A stretch of 64,000 nt of DNA. Origin: Boseongicola aestuarii (GTDB taxonomy: Bacteria > Pseudomonadota > Alphaproteobacteria > Rhodobacterales > Rhodobacteraceae). The stretch lies in contig NZ_FXXQ01000008.1 of the NCBI RefSeq assembly GCF_900184815.1, positions 1 to 64,000 of the forward strand. The letters run 5' to 3'. Below the pieces are notes generated by a model. The model was not told the origin of the DNA. It did no database searches and was given only the letters and a program-made list of their open reading frames with translations. Below, in pieces: positions 57,288 to 64,000 of the stretch (position 1 is the first letter of the stretch; each line of letters opens with the position of its first letter). The translations under genes were made by a program, and so were the position numbers.

Positions 57288-58846
57288 TGCTTTTCGACAA
57301 CCTCCTTTCGATTGTCACTTTCATTCCGCTGATCGGTGCGGCGATCATGGCGCTGTTCCTGCGTGGTGAAGATGCGGCGGCGCAGGCCAATGCCAAGTGG
57401 CTGGCTCTGGCGGCGACCACGGCGTCGTTCCTGGCGTCCTTGTTCCTGCTGACGGGCTTTGATGCGTCGAACCCGGACTTCCAGTTTGTGGAAGAGAGCG
57501 AATGGATTCTCGGTCTGACCTACAAGATGGGTGTGGACGGGATTTCGATCCTGTTCGTCATGCTGACCACTTTCCTGATGCCGCTGGTTATTCTGGCGTG
57601 CTGGGATGTGACGCACCGGGTGAAGGAATACATGATTGCCTTCCTCGTGCTGGAAACGCTGATGCTTGGCGTATTCTGCGCGCTGGATCTGGTGCTGTTC
57701 TATCTGTTCTTCGAAGGCGGTCTGATCCCGATGTTCCTGATCATCGGCATCTGGGGCGGCAAGGAGCGGGTTTACGCATCTTTCAAGTTCTTCCTTTATA
57801 CCTTCTTCGGCTCGGTCCTGATGCTGGTCGCGATGATCGCGATGTATGTGGACGCGGGCACGACGGATATCGCGGCCCTGTTGCGCCACAACTTCTCGTC
57901 CAAGGTGCTGGACGTCTGGGGCTTTACGATCATCGGCGGCTTGCAGACGCTGTTGTGGCTGGCGTTCTTCGCGTCTTTCGCGGTGAAAATGCCGATGTGG
58001 CCGGTGCATACGTGGTTGCCGGACGCGCACGTGCAGGCCCCGACGGCGGGCTCGGTCGTGCTGGCTGCGATCCTGTTGAAAATGGGCGGATATGGCTTTT
58101 TGCGTTTCAGCCTGCCGATGTTCCCGATTGCGTCTGATTTGCTGGCGGACTTCGTGCTGTGGCTGTCGGCGATTGCGATTGTCTACACCTCGCTGGTGGC
58201 TCTGATGCAGGAAGATATGAAGAAGCTGATCGCTTATTCATCCGTGGCACACATGGGGTTCGTGACAGCAGGTATCTTTGCGGCGAACCAGCAGGGGCTG
58301 GACGGGGCGATCTTTCAGATGATCAGCCACGGGTTTATCTCGGGCGCGTTGTTCCTGTGTGTTGGCGTGATCTATGACCGGATGCACACGCGCGAGATCG
58401 ACGCCTATGGCGGTCTGGTGAACCGGATGCCGGCCTATGCGCTGGTCTTCATGCTGTTTACGATGGCAAACGTTGGCCTGCCGGGAACGTCCGGTTTCGT
58501 AGGTGAATTCCTGACACTTGTCGGCATGTTCCAGGCGAACACATGGGTGGCCGCGGTCGCGACGACGGGTGTGATCCTGTCGGCAGGCTATGCGCTTTGG
58601 CTGTATCGTCGGGTGGTGATGGGGGATCTCATCAAGGAAAGCCTGAAGTCGATCACCGACATGACCTCGCGCGAGCGCTGGATATTCGCGCCGCTGATCG
58701 TGATGACGCTGCTTTTGGGGGTCTATCCGGCCCTTGTCATTGATATTATCAGCCCGTCCGTGGCCAACCTCCTGGGTGGCTATGAGACCGCGCTGGCTGA
58801 TTACGCCGCCGAAAACATGATCGCGGCCAACGGAGGGGGCAACTGA
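57287..58846 (+). CDS. nuoM: NADH-quinone oxidoreductase subunit M
   Basis: A 519-residue antiporter-like membrane subunit: [61 protein letters not shown]. Overlap with nuoL (TAATG) and nuoN (TGATG) indicates coupled translation. Confidence 0.97.
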   Translation: MLFDNLLSIVTFIPLIGAAIMALFLRGEDAAAQANAKWLALAATTASFLASLFLLTGFDASNPDFQFVEESEWILGLTYKMGVDGISILFVMLTTFLMPLVILACWDVTHRVKEYMIAFLVLETLMLGVFCALDLVLFYLFFEGGLIPMFLIIGIWGGKERVYASFKFFLYTFFGSVLMLVAMIAMYVDAGTTDIAALLRHNFSSKVLDVWGFTIIGGLQTLLWLAFFASFAVKMPMWPVHTWLPDAHVQAPTAGSVVLAAILLKMGGYGFLRFSLPMFPIASDLLADFVLWLSAIAIVYTSLVALMQEDMKKLIAYSSVAHMGFVTAGIFAANQQGLDGAIFQMISHGFISGALFLCVGVIYDRMHTREIDAYGGLVNRMPAYALVFMLFTMANVGLPGTSGFVGEFLTLVGMFQANTWVAAVATTGVILSAGYALWLYRRVVMGDLIKESLKSITDMTSRERWIFAPLIVMTLLLGVYPALVIDIISPSVANLLGGYETALADYAAENMIAANGGGN

Positions 58847-60282
58847 TGCAACCCGGTGATCTTTCAGTAATTCTGCCCGAGATTATCCTGTCGCTGTTTG
58901 CGATGGCCGGTCTGATGGTCGGAGCCTATGGCGGCAAAGACAAGACCGCGCCGATGCTGGTCTGGACGACAAGTGCGCTGATGGTGGCGCTGGCGGCATG
59001 GATCGGCCTGCAGGGGGCGGGTCGCGCGGTGGCATTCGGCGGCATGTTCATCGACGACGGATTTGCGCGTTTTGCCAAGGTGACGGTGCTTTTGTCGGCG
59101 GCGGCGATCCTGTTGATGAGCGAAGGCTATATGCAGCGGCGCGGATTGTTGCGGTTCGAGTATCCTTTGCTGATCGCGCTGGCGGCTGTCGGCATGATGA
59201 TGATGGTCTCGGCGGGTGATCTGATCGCGCTTTACATGGGCTTGGAGCTGCAATCGCTGGCTTTGTATGTTGTCGCGTCCTTGCGTCGTGACAGCGTGAA
59301 GTCGACGGAAGCCGGTCTGAAGTATTTCGTGCTGGGCGCCTTGTCGTCGGGTCTGTTGCTTTACGGGGCATCGCTGACCTATGGCTTTGCAGGGACGACG
59401 TTGTTCAGCGGGATCATCGAGGCGGCGCAAGGCGAACTGCCTTTGGGGCTGCTGTTTGGATTGGCGTTCATCTCGGCCGGTCTGGCGTTCAAGGTCTCGG
59501 CAGCACCGTTCCACATGTGGACGCCGGATGTGTACGAAGGTGCGCCGACGCCGATCACCGCGTTCTTTGCAACCGCGCCGAAGATGGCCGCGATGGGGCT
59601 GTTTGCGCGGGTTGTGCATGACGCCTTCGGTGGGATCGTCGGGGACTGGCAGCAGATCCTGGCTTTTCTGTCTGTGGCCTCGATGTATCTGGGCGCTGTG
59701 GCGGCGATCGGACAGACCAATATCAAGCGCCTGATGGCCTATTCGTCGATTGCGCATATGGGCTTTGCCCTGATGGGTCTGGCGGCTGGCACGGCTTTTG
59801 GCGTGCAGGCGATGCTGGTCTATATGGCGATCTATATCACAATGAATATCGGGACATTCGCCTTTATCATGTCGATGGAAAAGGATGGCGCGCCCGTGGT
59901 GACGATTGCGTCCTTGTCCCAATATTCACGGCGTGATCCGTTGAAGGCACTGGCGATGCTTGTTTTGTTGTTCTCGCTGGCGGGTGTGCCGCCTTTGGTC
60001 GGGTTCTTCGGCAAGTATTACGTGCTTTTGGCGGCGGTGGACGCAGGCCTTGGCTGGCTGGCAGTGGCCGGTGTGATCGCGTCAGTGATCGGTGCGTTCT
60101 ATTATCTGCGCATTGTGTATCTAATGTATTTCGGCGCGGAAGACAGCGAGCTGGATGCGGGCGCTTCGCCGATATTGTCGGGCTTTCTTGTGGCATCGGC
60201 GGCGATCATGGTTTTGGGGGTTGTGAACCTCTTTGGGGTCGAGGCGGTTGCGGAAGCTGCGGCGGCGACGCTTGTCAACTAG
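58846..60282 (+). CDS. nuoN: NADH-quinone oxidoreductase subunit N
   Basis: A 478-residue antiporter-like subunit, last nuo gene. Landmarks: [61 protein letters not shown]. Starts in a TGATG overlap with nuoM. A double-hairpin element follows its stop. Confidence 0.97.
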   Translation: MQPGDLSVILPEIILSLFAMAGLMVGAYGGKDKTAPMLVWTTSALMVALAAWIGLQGAGRAVAFGGMFIDDGFARFAKVTVLLSAAAILLMSEGYMQRRGLLRFEYPLLIALAAVGMMMMVSAGDLIALYMGLELQSLALYVVASLRRDSVKSTEAGLKYFVLGALSSGLLLYGASLTYGFAGTTLFSGIIEAAQGELPLGLLFGLAFISAGLAFKVSAAPFHMWTPDVYEGAPTPITAFFATAPKMAAMGLFARVVHDAFGGIVGDWQQILAFLSVASMYLGAVAAIGQTNIKRLMAYSSIAHMGFALMGLAAGTAFGVQAMLVYMAIYITMNIGTFAFIMSMEKDGAPVVTIASLSQYSRRDPLKALAMLVLLFSLAGVPPLVGFFGKYYVLLAAVDAGLGWLAVAGVIASVIGAFYYLRIVYLMYFGAEDSELDAGASPILSGFLVASAAIMVLGVVNLFGVEAVAEAAAATLVN

Positions 60283-60290
60283 GGGGCGGT

Positions 60291-60360
60291 TTCGCGCCTT
60301 TGGCGCGATCCGCTGGGGGTTTCACCCCCAGACCCCCAGGATATTTTTGCCAAAAAGAAA
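60291..60360 (+). repeat. Double-hairpin intergenic element, copy 2 (after nuoN)
   Basis: Hairpin 1 is CGCGCC (60293-60298) with GGCGCG (60302-60307). Hairpin 2 is CTGGGGGT (60313-60320) with ACCCCCAG (60324-60331), followed by GATATTTTTGCC and AAAAAGAAA. Compared with copy 1 at 9283, hairpin 1 has an A-T to G-C swap and hairpin 2 a C-G to T-A swap, both keeping pairing. The T-rich run supports termination of the nuo transcript. Confidence 0.8.
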
Positions 60361-60369
60361 GCTGTTGTC

Positions 60370-61122
60370 GTGACGCGGGAGCCGTTGCCCTGGCCCGAGG
60401 GGGTTGACCGCATTGTGTTGGATGAGGTCGACAGCACGATGGCCGAGGCGGCGCGGCGGGCGTCTTCCTTGGCGCGACCCACATGGATCATGGCGCGGCA
60501 TCAGACGGCGGCGCGGGGGCGGCGCGGCAAGGTCTGGTCCAATCCTGCAGGAAATTTCGCCGCGACTTTCGTGATGAAGCCGGGCGGATCGCCGGCGTCC
60601 GCGGCTTTGCGGTCGTTTGCAGCCGCCAATGCCTTGTTCGAGGCTCTGGCGATGAAGGTGGACCGGGATGCTTTGTCGTTGAAGTGGCCGAATGATGTGC
60701 TTTTGAATGGTGGCAAGGTGGCCGGTATTCTGCTGGAGAGCACCGGGCGGGGCGGAGTCATCGAGTGGTTGTCGGTAGGGATCGGCGTGAACCTGATGAC
60801 CGTGCCGGGGGATGTGGGGCGCACCGATTTTCCGCCTGTTTCGCTTGTGGGTGAGGGGGGCGAGGCCTGTGACGGGGATGAGTTTCTGTCATTGCTGGCG
60901 TCGAATTTCGCCACCGAGGAGCGGCTATTGCAGGAGTTCGGGTTTGCTCACATCCGGGAGAAATGGCTGAAGCATGCGGCGCGTCTTGGTGAGGTAATCA
61001 CGGCGCGAACCTCGAAAGGCGAGGTGATGGGCACTTTCGAGACGGTGGACGAGGCGGGGCATCTTGTGCTTTTGACGCCCAAAGGACGGGTGACGATCCC
61101 GGCGGCAGACGTTTATTTCTAA
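60370..61122 (+). CDS. birA: Biotin-[acetyl-CoA-carboxylase] ligase
   Basis: A 250-residue biotin protein ligase, GTG start at 60370. It has the catalytic loop region QTAARGRRGKVWSNPAGNF, LKWPNDVLLNGGKVAGILLE and a C-terminal SH3-like domain ending TIPAADVYF. The N-terminal DNA-binding domain of E. coli BirA is missing, so it only ligates. It serves MccA and other carboxylases. Confidence 0.93.
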   Translation: MTREPLPWPEGVDRIVLDEVDSTMAEAARRASSLARPTWIMARHQTAARGRRGKVWSNPAGNFAATFVMKPGGSPASAALRSFAAANALFEALAMKVDRDALSLKWPNDVLLNGGKVAGILLESTGRGGVIEWLSVGIGVNLMTVPGDVGRTDFPPVSLVGEGGEACDGDEFLSLLASNFATEERLLQEFGFAHIREKWLKHAARLGEVITARTSKGEVMGTFETVDEAGHLVLLTPKGRVTIPAADVYF

Positions 61123-61138
61123 GGAAAGGAGGGCTGGG

Positions 61139-61915
61139 ATGCTCCTCTGTATCGATACAGGCAACACGAACACGGTGTTCTCGATCTGGGACGGTCAGGC
61201 GTTTATCGGCACGTGGCGCGCGTCGACCGAGCATCAGCGTACCGCCGACCAGTATTTCGTCTGGTTGTCGACCTTGATGGCCGCCAAGGGATTGCAGGAA
61301 GTGGTGATCGACGAAGTGGTGATTTCATCCACGGTGCCGCGGGTTGTGTTCAATCTGCGCGTGCTGTGCGATCGGTATTTCGGGTGCCGCCCGTTGGTGG
61401 TCGGCAAGCCCGAGTGTTTGTTGCCGGTGCCGTCGCGGGTAGATGAGGGCGTGCGCCCTGGACCTGATCGTCTGGCGAATGCCGCGGGTGCGTTTCGTCG
61501 CCACGGTGGCAATGCCGTGGTCGTTGATTTCGGCACAGCGACGAATTTCGATGTGGTGGCCGAGGATGGCGCTTATGTGGGGGGCGTGATAGCGCCGGGT
61601 GTGAACCTGAGCCTGGAAGCCCTGGCTGCGGGGGCTGCGGCCTTGCCGCATGTGGACATTACGCAACCCGAAAAAGTCATCGGCACCAATACGGTGGAAT
61701 GCATTCAATCCGGTGTCTTTTGGGGCTATACGGGCCTGATCGAAGGGATCACCGCGCGCATCAAGGCGGAATACGGCGCGCCGATGAAGGTGATCGGCAC
61801 CGGAGGTCTTGCGCCGCTCTTTGCCAAAGGTGACATGCTTTTCGACACGGTCGAAGACGATTTGACGATGTTTGGCCTGACGGTCATTCATCGCTTTAAC
61901 AAGGAAAATAAATGA
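61139..61915 (+). CDS. coaX: Type III pantothenate kinase
   Basis: A 258-residue kinase catalysing the first step of CoA synthesis. It has the phosphate-loop DTGNTNTVFSIWDG, GPDRLANAAGAFRR and DFGTATNFDVVAEDGAYVGG motifs of CoaX. It begins 16 bases after birA with an AAAGGAGG site, and the stop overlaps rnj by ATGA. Confidence 0.95.
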   Translation: MLLCIDTGNTNTVFSIWDGQAFIGTWRASTEHQRTADQYFVWLSTLMAAKGLQEVVIDEVVISSTVPRVVFNLRVLCDRYFGCRPLVVGKPECLLPVPSRVDEGVRPGPDRLANAAGAFRRHGGNAVVVDFGTATNFDVVAEDGAYVGGVIAPGVNLSLEALAAGAAALPHVDITQPEKVIGTNTVECIQSGVFWGYTGLIEGITARIKAEYGAPMKVIGTGGLAPLFAKGDMLFDTVEDDLTMFGLTVIHRFNKENK

Positions 61916-63582
61916 GTAACGAGCGGCTGATATATCTCGCCTTGGGCGGGGCCGGTGAAATTGGAATGAATGCCTATGTCTACGGATGGGGCGCGCCGGA
62001 CAAGGAACGGCTGATCGTCGTGGATCTTGGGGTAACCTTTCCCGAGATGGAAGGTTCGCCCGGAGTGGACCTGATTTTTGCGGATGTGGAATGGCTGGAA
62101 GCACGGCGGGATCGGATCGAAGGCATCTTTATCACTCATGCGCATGAAGACCATGTGGGCGCGGTCGGCCACCTTTGGCATCGCTTGCGTGCGCCGATCT
62201 ATGCGCGGCGTTTCACGGCGCACCATGCGGCGCGCAAACTGTCCGAGCATGGCGGCGATGAGAAGGCAATCAACGTGGTCGAGCCATGGCCCGATACGCG
62301 CAAGTACGGGCCGTTTTCGGTCGGCTTTGCGCCGATCAGCCATTCGATTCCGGAAAGCTCGTCTTTGGTGATCGACACGCCGGCGGGGCGCATCGTGCAC
62401 ACCGGCGACTTCAAGCTGGACAGGACGCCGTTGGTTGGCGAGCCTTGGGACCCTGATCTTTGGGCCGGGATCGCGGCAGGAGGCGTGAAGGCATTGGTTT
62501 GCGATTCGACCAATGTGTTTTCGCCTCATGCGGGGCGGTCCGAGGCGACCGTTGGTCCCGAGATCACGGAATTGGTGAGCGATGCCAAGGGGATGGTGAT
62601 TGCGACGACCTTTGCGTCGAACGTCGCACGGGTGAAAACCCTGGCCGAGGCGGGTGTGGCGGCGGGCCGTTCGGTTTGCCTATTAGGGCGCGCGATGCGG
62701 CGCATGGTCGAGGCCAGTGTCGAGACGGGTGTGTTGACGGATTTCCCAACCGTGGTCAGCCCCGAAGAGGCAGGTGATATCCCGCGCGAGAACCTGATGT
62801 TGTTGGTCACGGGCTCGCAAGGCGAACGGCGAGCGGCGTCGGCGGGGCTCAGTCGGGGAAAGTATCTGGGACTTGAGGTGAAGGAAGGCGATCTTTTCCT
62901 GTTTTCCTCGAAGACCATTCCCGGCAATGAACGTGGTGTCGCGCGGATCATTAACGCGTTTTCCGAAAAGGGCGTTGACGTGGTCGATGAGAATTCCGGC
63001 GGGCATTATCACGTATCGGGCCATGCGAACCGGCCTGACCTGGACACGATGCACGCATTGGTCAAACCGCAGATGGTGATCCCGATGCACGGCGAGCACC
63101 GGCACCTGCGCGAACACGCGAAACTGGCCGAAAGCAACGGATTGCAGTCGATTGTAGCGCCGAACGGGGCGGTCGTGGATATGACCGGCAACCGTCCGAA
63201 GATCGCCGAATACATCGAGGCGGGGCGGACGTATCTGGACGGCGCGGTGCAGATCGGCGCGTTGGACGGCGTGGTGCGCGACCGTATTCGAATGGCGCTT
63301 AACGGACATGTGCTGGTGACGCTGATCCTTGAGGACAACGACGCGCTTGGCGACCCTTGGGTCGAGATTTCCGGGTTGCCGGAAACCGGGCGTTCGAAGG
63401 CGGCCTTGGTAGATGTGCTGGAAGAAGATCTGGGCCAGTTCGTTGGGCGCGCCAAGCGCAAGACTCTCTCTGATGACGAGGCTTTGGAAAAAGAGTTGCG
63501 CCAGATCGTCAGAAAGACCGCGCTTGACGAGATCGGCAAGAGGCCGGAAGTGACGGTTGTGATTTCCCGTTTGAGCGCATGA
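61912..63582 (+). CDS. rnj: Ribonuclease J
   Basis: A 556-residue metallo-beta-lactamase/beta-CASP nuclease. The metal site is THAHEDHVGA (HxHxDH). The beta-CASP motif region is VTGSQGERRAASAGLSRGKY and the later HVSGHANRPDLDTMHALVKP; a C-terminal domain is present. It performs 5' exonucleolytic and endonucleolytic RNA turnover. The birA-coaX-rnj order after nuoN is one I recall from other alphaproteobacteria. Confidence 0.95.
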   Translation: MSNERLIYLALGGAGEIGMNAYVYGWGAPDKERLIVVDLGVTFPEMEGSPGVDLIFADVEWLEARRDRIEGIFITHAHEDHVGAVGHLWHRLRAPIYARRFTAHHAARKLSEHGGDEKAINVVEPWPDTRKYGPFSVGFAPISHSIPESSSLVIDTPAGRIVHTGDFKLDRTPLVGEPWDPDLWAGIAAGGVKALVCDSTNVFSPHAGRSEATVGPEITELVSDAKGMVIATTFASNVARVKTLAEAGVAAGRSVCLLGRAMRRMVEASVETGVLTDFPTVVSPEEAGDIPRENLMLLVTGSQGERRAASAGLSRGKYLGLEVKEGDLFLFSSKTIPGNERGVARIINAFSEKGVDVVDENSGGHYHVSGHANRPDLDTMHALVKPQMVIPMHGEHRHLREHAKLAESNGLQSIVAPNGAVVDMTGNRPKIAEYIEAGRTYLDGAVQIGALDGVVRDRIRMALNGHVLVTLILEDNDALGDPWVEISGLPETGRSKAALVDVLEEDLGQFVGRAKRKTLSDDEALEKELRQIVRKTALDEIGKRPEVTVVISRLSA

Positions 63583-64000
63583 TGTTACCGGTTGTCTTTG
63601 ATCTTGATGGAACGCTGATTGACAGTCTGCCGGATGTCACAAAGGCGGTGAATTTGCTGTTGGCGGAAGAGGGTCAGCCGCTGTTGCCGCAGTCGGTCGT
63701 GAACACCTTTGTCGGCAGTGGCGAGAAGGTCTTGATGCAGCGCCTGATCGCGGCGACAGCGTTTACTGAGGCGGATGCGGAACGGCTGATGCCGCGCTTC
63801 ATCGCGCATTACAAGACGGCCGCTTTGGACACCCGATTGTTTCCCGGCGCGCGCTCGGCTTTGGACCGTCTGCGCGCGGCGGGAGTTCCCATCGGGCTTT
63901 GCACCAACAAGCCGCGTGCGCCCCTGGTGCCGACCCTGGAGGCAGCGGGGTTGGGAGATGTGTTCGGTGTTGTGGTGGCGGGCGACGACCTGCCGCTGCG
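63579..64000 (+). CDS. gph: Phosphoglycolate phosphatase-like HAD protein, 3' end outside window
   Basis: The 5' part of a HAD-IA hydrolase; the start ATG at 63579 overlaps the rnj stop. Visible residues begin MMLPVVFDLDGTLIDSLPDV (motif I) and include GLCTNKPRAPLVPTLEAAGL (motif II region). The gene runs off the right edge at residue about 140 with no stop. Similar to the protein at 28870. Confidence 0.85.
   Translation, partial: MMLPVVFDLDGTLIDSLPDVTKAVNLLLAEEGQPLLPQSVVNTFVGSGEKVLMQRLIAATAFTEADAERLMPRFIAHYKTAALDTRLFPGARSALDRLRAAGVPIGLCTNKPRAPLVPTLEAAGLGDVFGVVVAGDDLPL

Overview
The window looks like a chromosomal segment from an alphaproteobacterium of the Rhodobacteraceae (Roseobacter group). 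It is GC-rich. It carries a ChpT-type phosphotransferase, an olsBA ornithine-lipid pair, RNase J, a nuo operon full of small extra genes (DUF5333, DUF5337, DUF2158), and a ribosomal protein L21 with a C-terminal helix-hairpin-helix (HhH) extension. These are family-level recognitions made by reading the translations; no database search was run.

Layout. 1-439: the 3' end of a SAM methyltransferase and a possible second methyltransferase tail. 440-3038: a compact module of DUF3489 protein, DUF2924 protein and large serine recombinase, with a structured leader and inverted repeats on its right flank, ending beside a tRNA-Ser(CGA) gene on the minus strand. 3432-9268: a DUF2059 secreted protein, then rplU-rpmA with a recognisable promoter and terminator, two GNAT genes, obgE and proB. 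9417-13226: proA, a convergent chpT-like gene, a DUF3553 gene and olsB-olsA. 13202-24868: mixed housekeeping genes (a divergent ThiE-like protein, TfoX-like protein, trmJ, ctaA, M32 carboxypeptidase, thioesterase, prs, HCCA isomerase, alpha/beta hydrolase, moaA, acyl-CoA synthetase). 24898-28745: the minus-strand operon glmU-glmS-AlkD-like repair protein. 28870-30193: a HAD phosphatase and a LysE exporter.

30251-39380 is a leucine/isovalerate degradation (liu) cluster: ivd, four poorly known genes, mccB, a thermonuclease-like gene, mccA, HMG-CoA lyase and methylglutaconyl-CoA hydratase. It is headed by a clear promoter overlapping a palindromic operator-like site. 40273-60282 holds a complete 14-subunit complex I operon (nuoA-N), with eleven non-canonical genes interspersed and translationally coupled to it, including a sulfotransferase and a carboxymuconolactone-decarboxylase-like protein. 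It is followed by birA, coaX, rnj and the start of a phosphoglycolate phosphatase gene cut by the window end.

The most noteworthy signals are these. (i) One HhH domain appears at the C-termini of L21, NuoE and a membrane protein next to nuoE. (ii) Two loci carry an 11-bp tandem repeat directly after stop codons. (iii) A family of hairpin elements sits after + strand genes; two copies show compensatory base-pair changes in two stems. (iv) The serine recombinase module is flanked by structured DNA. (v) The ivd promoter overlaps an operator-like palindrome. No CRISPR array, rRNA gene or conventional transposase was seen.
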